Positions 46,501-56,500 of a stretch of 64,000 bases of DNA are shown here, in pieces. This DNA is from Imbricaverruca yamaguchii (Eukaryota; Arthropoda; Thecostraca; Neoverrucidae). The stretch lies in assembly GCA_034440575.1 (NCBI GenBank), contig JAOTOL010001633.1:2513001-2577000 (forward strand), in the 5' to 3' direction. Below the pieces are notes generated by a model. That model was not told where the DNA came from. It saw only the letters and a list, made by a program, of their open reading frames with translations, and did not search any database. Every line of letters begins with the position of its first letter. Positions within the stretch are counted from its first letter, which is position 1. Both the position numbers and the translations under genes were made by a program.

Positions 46501-49500
46501 GCACTCTGAGTGCCTTCTTCCTGGCTTCCTTGGTCTGTTCTGATGCCCCCAATTTTGTGTTTAGAATAACACCTAAATCCTTCTCCTGTTGAGTCACTGA
46601 TAGCACTTGGCCACCCATCAAGTATGGAGCCTTCATATGCTGCTTACCTACATGCATGGTTTTGCACTTATCAAAATTAAATTTCATTTGCCATTCTTCG
46701 GACCACTTCACAAGTTCGTCTAAGTCTCTTTACAGCGAGATATGCTCATTTTGACCTGTTATTGCCCTAAAAACTTGCCGATCATCCGCAAATTTCAAAA
46801 CCTTACTGCTTATGCCACTTTTAATGTTACTTACAAATATAACGAACAGTAGTGGCCCCAGTACTGACAACTGGGGGACTCCACTAAAAACATTTTGCCA
46901 TGATGACTTTGTACCATTTAGCATCACTATTTGTTGTCTATCTGAAAGCCACAACTCTATCCATTTTAAGATGCTACCTGCAATACCATGGGCCTGAAGC
47001 TGTATCATTAACCGTGTATCGGGCACCTTGTCAAAGGCCTTACTAAAGTCAAGATGTGCTACATCAACCTGATTTCCCTGATCAGATTGTTCTGTGGCGA
47101 AGTTAAAAAAGTCCAAGAGATTTGTGAGGCATGATCACCCTTTCCTAAACCCATGTTGAGTATCTTGAATCAATCTGTTTCTTTCCATATAACTAACTAT
47201 TCTATCCTTGATAATTTATGCGAGCACCTTGCAGACTAGGGATGTGAGACTTACTGGCCTATAGTTTTCAACTTTCCCTCTTACAATCACAATAGTTGGC
47301 ACACAATAATCTAACTGATCTCGTATGGCTAGTTTGTTCTAGTTCAAGCAAGCCCTAAGTCAAAAGCCTAGGTTCAACTAGGATAACAAGATGTATGCAC
47401 TGAAGTTTAAATCAACTATCACGCTTACATTATGCGTACGTGGTGCTAAGTAGGGATGAGTGCAGTTCAAAATTATTCAGGTGCCACTCGATCCACGCAT
47501 GTGTAACGTGAGATCCGGTGAATAGGGCTCGATAGGTATTACACAGGATGTTGGTTGATATTTAAGATGTGGTAAGACATAAAGACATAAAGACATAAAA
47601 GATTAGTGCAACTATGAGCCACATGGGCCCTTCTTGGTTGCACTCTGCACACTGAACCAGTTGTCCCCCAATCTGTCAATCACCCCTCCCTGTAATAGTG
47701 AAAAGCAAGCCCTCTATTCTTATAATGGTTGTCTATACTGTTTTTAAAGATGTTCAATGTGCTGCTACTGACAATGTTTTCTGGCTGCTGGTTCCAGTGT
47801 TCTACTACCCTGTTGCTGAAGACAGTCTGCCTTAACCTTGTTCTGCTGTGGTTAACTTTAATTTTGAATTTATGACCTCTAATTGCATCATTTCTGCTCA
47901 ATTCAAACATTTCCCCAAGATATCCCCTCTCCAGACCATGGACAAATTTAAAGACCTCAATGAGATCTCCTCTCAGCCTTCTATATCTAAGTGAAAACAT
48001 ATTCAATTTCTTCAATCTTTCCTCATATGCCAGGTTGCTTATGCCATTAACCATTTTTGTAGCCCTCTTTTGCACTCTCTCTAAAAGCCAACAATCTTTT
48101 TCATAGCTAGGAGATCAAGCTTGGATGCAGTATTCCAAATGTGGCCTGACATATGCACAGTAAAGCTTCCTGATGACTTCCTCACTTCTGTATGATACAT
48201 TCCTATTTATTGCCCCGAGCATTCTCAATGCCTTCTTCCTGGCTTCCTTGGTCTGTTCTGATGCCCCCAATTTTGTGTTTAGAATAACACCTAAATCCTT
48301 CTCCTGTTGAGTCACTGATAGCACTTGGCCACCCATCAAGTATGGAGCCTTCATATGCTGCTTACCTACATGCATGATTTTGCACTTATCAATATTAAAT
48401 TTCATTTACCATTCTTCGGACCACTTCACAAGTTTGCCTAAGTCTTTTTGCAGCGAGATATGCTCATCTTGACCTGTTATTGTCCTAAAGACCTTCAAAT
48501 CATCCGCAAATTTGAAAACTTTACTGCTTAGGCCACTTTCAACGTTATTTACAAATGTAATGAACAGTAGTGACCACAGTACTGACCCCTGGGGGACTCC
48601 ACTAAGAACATTTTGCCATGATGACTTTGTACCATCTAGCATCACTCTTTGATGTCTATCTGAAAGCCACAACACTATCCATTTTAAGATGCTACCTGCA
48701 ATACCATGGGACTGAAGCTGTGTAACGTAGCTCAGGATTCATCATGCTTCTGGACCGCCTGAAAGGAATGCTGTCTGACTAACCCGATGACCGTAATCAA
48801 AATGTTGTGGCTATGTGTACCGGCTTGCATCCATTGTAGATAGGTTAGGAACGCCAGAATGTGCCTTCAGCACGTGGCCGGCATATGAGCACCTGTGAAT
48901 CACCATTGGCGGCCATGGTATTAGTTAGACAGCTGAGTATATTTTTGTCCAGGCTTATAGTAGATTCCCGTTACAGGCTTTACCCAGATAGGCCCATGCG
49001 AGTCTTCGGACCAACGTGACTTAGGTCAGAACACTATGACTTTATATATTACCCCACCGAATCCCCAATATCCTGTCCAATACCCACATATATCCCATGT
49101 TTGCTGGGAAGAGAGGGATTAGCATGTATCTGTATCGTTAATTTTATGGTGGATTTTAATGCTAGTTGAATGAATTTTATGCTTTTTCTTGGTAAAATGG
49201 CTACGTTTGTAGATAAAAGTACTCACATTTGAGTTGTATATATCTCGAAAAGTTGTCACTTCCCAAACGAATGAATACGAAATGCATTCAAATCACCCCG
49301 GAAAGCACCAGCAGAACATGTTTGACCACACCTTGGCATAGGGACATTCGGGTTATGGGTACCAATGGTCCCGGGTTCGACTCTAGCGCCACTCAGGACA
49401 TTTCCCAATCCCGCGGCCCACCGGCGAAACAGTGTGGGTGGCGCCATTAGCCGTGAATGTGCATAAAGTGTGTCGTGAACCAACCAATTAACAAACAAGC

Positions 49501-52500
49501 ATAGGGACATTCTTCTATCTATTTACCTCCTTAATGGATTCCTCGATCAACCCTTTGACTTGTTGCAGGAGATCGGAATTTACATGCTCATGTTGTTTTG
49601 GAGATGTCGCGCACTTCCTCTTGGATTCCATTGGTTTGGACGTTTCTCCTAACGATCTCCGCCGTTTCTCTTCTGGACGAGGCGCTATTTGTGGTTGCGC
49701 CCCGTCGGCAGCCTCCTCGACGTCACCAAGTGCACACTCGGACGCACACTCCTGGCTGGTATCCGGCATAACGGTATCCGTATCCTGTATACGGTACGGC
49801 ATCCGGCAACACTTTGAGCGGCACATCACTCGCAGCGATTCGCGTGACGCTGTCTATGCGCTGCGCCGCCACGCCGCCTGCTGTGGGCTCAGGCTGATGC
49901 TGCCCTTACACTGCGCCGCCACACCGCCTGCTGTGGGCTCAGGCTGACGCTGCCCTTACACTGCGCCACCCCACCCCCTGGGGCTCAGGCTGACGCTGCC
50001 CTTACACTGCGCCGCCACACCGCCTGCTGTGGGCTCAGGCTGACGCTGCCCTTACACTGCGCCGCCACACCTCCTGCTGGGGGCTCAGGCTGACGCTGCC
50101 CTTACACTGCGCCGCCACACCTCCTGCTGGGGGCTCAGGGTGACGCTGCCCTTACACTGCGCCGCCACACCGCCTGCTGTGGGCTGCTCAGCCTGACGCT
50201 GCCCTTACACTGCGCCGCCACACCGCCTGCTGTGGGCTCAGGCTGACGCTGCCCTTACACTGCGCCGCCACACCGCCTGCTGTGGGCTCAGGCTGACGCT
50301 GCCCTTACACTGCGCCGCCACGCCGCCTGCTGTGGGCTGCTCAGGCTGACGCTGCCCTTACACTGCGCCGCCACACCGCCTGCTGTGGGCTCAGGCTGAC
50401 GCTGCCCTTACACTGCGCCGCCACACCGCCTGCTGTGGGCTCAGGCTGACATTGCGGGCCCGGCCGCGGATCGCACCCCACAGATGAGCCACACGATATC
50501 GGCGCGGGTCAGGTCAGACCTGGCCTCCAGACAGACGCTTCTGTGACCGCTCACCGCCGCAGTCAGGGACCGACTGGCAGATCGAGCATGTAGCGGTGCC
50601 CCCTCCTCTGCCGTGAGCAGCACGGGTCACGTGGATTACATGTACGGTGGGAGGGGGAGAGTTTGGCGTGTCCTGAAGACGTTCACATCATAGGTGCTTA
50701 TTGGACAGGAAGCCAGTCCAATGTCGGCGGGATTTTCGACTGGTTCTTGCTGCATATACCGGTGTTCCAATCGATCGTAAGGCGATTCACCAGCGGACAT
50801 GCAATGCCCGTCTTTTGACCGGGTTTCGGGGCATCTTTGCCGGGCTCCAGTGTGGCGTGGTCGGAGCAGACTTGCCAGACCCTGGCCTCCCAACATTATG
50901 AGCATCTGCCACCTATTGTGCACATGGATTAGTATCCGTTTGAAGTTGGTATGCCGGTATAAGAGGCGCCTACAGGGACGCTACCGGCCAAGGGTAAGCT
51001 TCAACAGCACAGCGAAGTCGAATCTGAATGTATATCAGTATATCAGCCAAAGGCAGGTACATTTGTTCTAACGTTTATACACAATGCACAGCCAAGCGCC
51101 TACAGGCGTGCATGCAGAACTGACGTGATTTCGGACGCCATACTTTCAACAAATTGCACTATTACGGCCAGAAATAGAAAGCACCATATCTGTCTCTTTC
51201 CGAGATGGAACTCGAAACTACAGAAAAAGAACACGAGCTAGCGGAACGCTTCACCCCTGCACCATCGGAACGGGAGGTGAACACCTACCTCGACGGAGGT
51301 GTAGCGAACGTTGCCCACGTGCCCAGATATCGTCGTGTACCCCTTTCTTTAAACACCAGTTGAGGACCTGAGATAATGAGTGCGTGAGTGCGTGAGTGAG
51401 TGAGTGCGTGAGTGAATGAGTACTTCAGCGGGGTCGTGGTGGCTCAGGCGGTATGGTAATTAACTGATCGCAAGATCGTGGGTTCAGATTACTATAGGAT
51501 TACAGAATCCACTCGCGACCAGACGGACGCAACCAGAACAGAACGCTGTTTAGAGTTGACCTACAGCGAAAGAACCGCCACAAACCACTTTCTTGGAGGA
51601 GGGAGTGACACTACACTTCATTAATATTGGGATAAAGTTGGTAAAAATCAAAATTAAAGTAACACATTTGACGCCGAGAACACGAACTTAGAACCATAAA
51701 CATTGCCCCCCTCCAAACCACAAAAAGTTGATCCGGCTTGAAAGGTGTGACGGTCTTGCCAGAGCGGGCTGCTCAGGTGAATTTCCGTACCAGTGGAGCC
51801 ATAAGGAGGCGTTGGGCGAACGAAGGGAGGATGCCGGGTGGCCGGCGGGATGTCCTGCTGCAGGCACAGGATCAGGCACCATGCCGTTCTGGACAACATG
51901 TGAACCAGCCGCAACTACGCTCTCTCGACAGCCGCCAGGATGTGGATCCAACCGCGTCCAACTCTCCTCAATCCGTGAACACCTGGATCCAACCGCGCCC
52001 AACTCTTGCACAAGTGTGCCAATTGCAGACGAAAGCAAAGTTTATCTCGTTAGTTCGGCACGGCGCAGTAACAGTTTGACCAATTGCTGCATATTCTGAA
52101 GAAGAACTCAAGTGTGGAAACAATGCGTTTAGCTTCGCACACGTGAATGTAAAAACAATCCTAATTCACTCGCAATTGACCGTATTGGTTCTTCGACGTC
52201 GGGCTCATCTGCTACTGCACGTTCCTCAAGCTTCACGGAGAGCGTGTCGAGTTGACATCAGTGCCACGTCACAGCCATCCCGGTCAGTGTGCACAGTGTG
52301 CAACCTTTCAGCACGAGGACGGCCTGTGACTGACACTGGCATACCGGGCGGCGAGGTCACGTGGTGACGACGGTCAACAGAGGTCACGAGCATCAGCGGA
52401 CGTGGCTGGGTGCAGGACGGACGGCAGGTGTCGGCTGGGGTGCGATGTATGTTGGAAGCTGCCCGCGCGGGGACTGAGGCTGCGATCCCGTTTTTTTACA

Positions 52501-53560
52501 AAGTTTTTTTTAGCGACTTACATCGCAATACTTCGGGAGAAATATTGCGATGTAAGTTGCTAAACATCACAATGATCAAGGAGGTCCAACGCTGAGTGTG
52601 GACATTATACATTGAAATGCTACATTGCAGCGTGACACGCTGTTGAAAGTTACAAGGAAGCCGAAATGTTGTCGCAAATCTTATTCTCAACAAAAATTGG
52701 AGCATTTAACACGCGCCCTGGAGGCCCTCTGAAAATTACGCGCACTGAAGGGGAGGGGGCGGATTAAAGGGTGTCAGTACCGCCATACGGCAGGGCACAG
52801 ATAATTGGGGTGCCGACACCACCCCGTCACGGGGCACAACTACAGTGTGTGCCGACACCATCATATCACAGACACATAGGTGGAGCCGGTCAGCACGCGC
52901 TGACCGGCTGGCCCAACACAAAGAGACATAGCCGTGCCACCACCCGACCCAGTCCGTCCACAACTGGGCACCGTTAGGCGATTACCTCGCCAGTGCACGC
53001 TTGATGGTGTGCTCGACGGTAACGGTGTGTGGGTGTGTGTGACGGTGTGCGCCACACATACACACACACACACACAGGTGGAGTTTCCTGTGCTTTTGAG
53101 GGGCCTGGGCCCACTACCTTTGCCTCGGCCCCACCAACTGCTTGCGTTCTTAACATGGAACCAAATAAGGTGGACCTCACCAACCAAATTGGCACCACTC
53201 ATGCTCTCCATGTATTGGGGGCACCAATAATTGTCAAACCTCTCCACCGATGCACGCACGGTGCCAGCAGCCGATCGTGCTGGCGACGGAGCGGTGGCGG
53301 CGTTGCGTGCGCGAGCTGTGTAGATACTCGGCCGTGGCCACGCCCCTGCACGATTATCACAACGCCGACGCGGACCCTCTCAAACGCACTCCCCAGCTGA
53401 ATGTCGACAAACTCACCGCATGTACAGCCGGGGGTACAATGGGTCGCATAGAACGGTGCATTGTCGGCGGTGCAGGTGCTGATCCACGCCACGGCTGAGA
53501 GCCGTCGCCAGCCCGGACCGGCCTGTGTCGGCCCTCACGGGCTGAGGCCCTACGGGTGCG

Positions 53561-53596
<36 letters not shown>

Positions 53597-56500
53597 CCCC
53601 TGGGGATGCCCGGCCATCGAGGTCGCCCTGGGGACGAGATGCCCCTTCTGCCGGGCTGCGGCCGTTGCAACAGGGCTTGTTGATCGCAGTGGGCCGGCCA
53701 GCAACGGCACCAAGTGCGGAGCAGCCGAATGTGCTTGTAAGGCGGGCAAAGCAAAGCCGGCCACTCACAGAGTCTCGGGTCGTAGCGGGCCGAAACTTGG
53801 CACGGCCACGCCGGAAGAGTTCAGCTTTCGTGGACAGCTGTCAAAATCGCCGCCCACTACCCGGAAGCGCGCCGTTTTGCGACTTTCCTTATTGATAATG
53901 CTCTCGACGGGGGAACACGGCGGCTGGGCGGGCTCGTGGCGGCGAGACGCTGCAGCCCCGCTGCCGGAAACTTCTGCACCGCGCAGGCACAGAGTCCTCG
54001 CGGCGGCTGGCCGATTCTCGGCGGCCGGCCGTGGCCGTCGCGGACGCAGGTCAGCCGCCGATCTACAGGTACAAGCACATCTGCACACGGCGCTCGACGG
54101 GCGCCAGGAGCGCGCCGCCGTCGGCCGCTGGCGTACTTTCACGTCGGTGGCGAGGTTATAAAGCGCGGCCGGCCGCCGCCGCGCGTACACACAGCGTAAG
54201 GCAGCCGAGGGGTGCGCACGGTGCTGCACGTGAACCGATATCGCCGCCTCGCCCGTGATGACCGACTCAGCCGCCGCCGCCACGCCGGCCAAGAAGGGCA
54301 GGAAGCCCAAGGACGGCGCCAAGAAGAAGGCGGCCAAGCCGAGTCACCCGCCCACGCTGGAGATGGTGACCAAGGCGATCGCCGCCGAGAAGGACCCCAA
54401 GGGCGTGTCCGTGATGGCCATCAAGAAGTACATCCAGGCCCAGTACAAGGTGGCGCCCACCATGCTGAAGCACATGCTGCGGCGGGCGTTCGACGCCGGC
54501 CTGGCAGCGGGTCAGCTGACCAGACCCAAGGGCCAAGCCGACTCGCACCTGCTGGCCGGTCGATACAGACTGGCCGGCAAGGAAAAGAAAGTGGCCGCCG
54601 GCAAGCCTAAGGCAAAGTCTCCGAAGAAGCCGGCCAAGAAATCTCCTAAGAAGCCGGCAGCCAAGAAGCCAGCGGCCAAGAAGCCGGCGGCGAAGAAGCC
54701 AGTGGCCAAGAAGCCGGCGGCGAAGAAGAAGACGCCCAAGAAGGCCGCGAAGAAATCCCCCAAGAAGGCCACTGCGAAGAAGGCAGCCAAATAAGTGTTG
54801 TGGTGTGCGATGTGGCCTGCAGTGCATCATATTGTACATACGCGTCTGTCTTATACGTCATCGTCATCCATATTGGACAACTGTTTTGCTTTACCTCGGG
54901 TGTCTGGACGCCCGCCGCCGTCTGTGGGCTCGTGGCGTGGGCAGCGCGCGCGCGCGTTTTAAGACCCGTACGACCGTGCCTGGTGAGAAGAGAGCCGGTC
55001 GCGACTGGATCGATCTCACCAGATTAAACACGCGCCGCCGTGTTACACAATACATGTCATCCTTGTAACGAGCGACTTTGGCGTCCGGTTCGGAAGCCCG
55101 GCCAACAGTGCTTGAACGTGAAGGCTTCGGGACAACATTTGATGGTTCAATGCAGGAGCAGAGCTAGACATTTTCACGGGGAGAGTCGCACAATCCTATG
55201 AGATTCGCACATGCACTGCGGCATGTGTCCTCAATGGAACGTGGATCCATTCGTGAAGGCTGAAACGCACCCAGATCTTTTTTTTAGCTAGAGGCGTTCC
55301 TCTGGGAGGAAAAAGCGCAGTATTATCGTGTGCACCCCATCTAATTTGTCAATCATAGGCGCTCCTCCAGGTATTGTCGCAGTGAAGCCCCTCCAGACAA
55401 ACTGCCCCCATGACAATTCCTGTATTCGCTCCTGTCAGAAGTGCACATTTTCACGGAGAGGCGCCTTTGGCGGAAAATTCGCTGAGTGGGTGCGGGTTGG
55501 GGTTGAGGGGACAGGGTGACCCGAGCTTTTCTGAAAGGACACCTTTTCATGGGGAGGCACATTCTCCCAGCATACTCTCCCTCCCCCGCTGTATGTGCTG
55601 TTTCAATGCAATATCAATGACCGTGGGTGCGTTCTTTCACATTCCGTCCACGGATTCCGCGGACTGTGATGCCACGTTCTTTGTTCATCCTCTCGAGATC
55701 CGCGCATAGTTTCTGTCGATTGCTCGAGGAACCCATGGCCCGTCATAAGCTGTCCATGTCCTGTGTGGTTTCGTGGAAGACGGCTATGATGATGCTGAAG
55801 ACGAAGAAGATAGCTACGAGCTACGCTCATGAGACATGTGGATCAGAGCACGATAAGTCTGAGAAGTTCGCAGGCAATTCTGTGAAGGCAAGGCGGCTGG
55901 ACCGAGGTGTACCGAAGGGCCTGCATAGGTGTTTATGCCATCGACGATGAGGTATTGGGTTTTCCGAGCTAAGTTCGGAAGTTTACAAATAGAGTCAGAA
56001 ATGACTCACGCAATGCATATATGACGTACAGGGACTTGCCAGAACGCTCAACGGCTGGGGCCCACGGAACATGCAACGTCGCATACAGTGGAATCCGAAT
56101 AATAATTGTGACAGTGAATACACTCCATGAGTCCAGTCGCCAACAGCCACAGGGAAATGTCTATGTTTATGCTAGCGTGGCCAAACATTCCAGCAGATTT
56201 TCAAAGGCGACACATATCATTAGTAGTGGAGCCAGTAGGTTAATTAAGTGGCAATATTCGAAATGGGTCAGTCTTTTAAAGTAGCGGGCATAAGTCCTCT
56301 GCAAATATAATAAAATCTACGAACAGCAAAATATTTCAGATGGCTTAATATGAAAGTTGTTTTACCCGCTCTGTCCTGTAACTACTTTTCATCAATATTC
56401 AGCTCATCCCAGTCGAAAAAAGAGCTCAAGGTTAAAATCAGGCACTGTAAAGGATGAAGTATCAAATTAGGCAGCGAAGCAGCACATCTGATGCGCAGAA

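Noticed and set aside
51423..51500. True tRNA gene
   Set aside because: A- and B-box-like strings are present but no acceptor stem pairs and the B box is degenerate.
53765..54337. 190-codon minus-strand frame upstream of H1
   Set aside because: GC-rich region keeps frames open by chance; no domain recognised.
54267..54839. Minus-strand frame of 190 codons over histone H1
   Set aside because: Antisense shadow of the Lys/Ala-rich H1 tail (Leu/Gly-rich translation).
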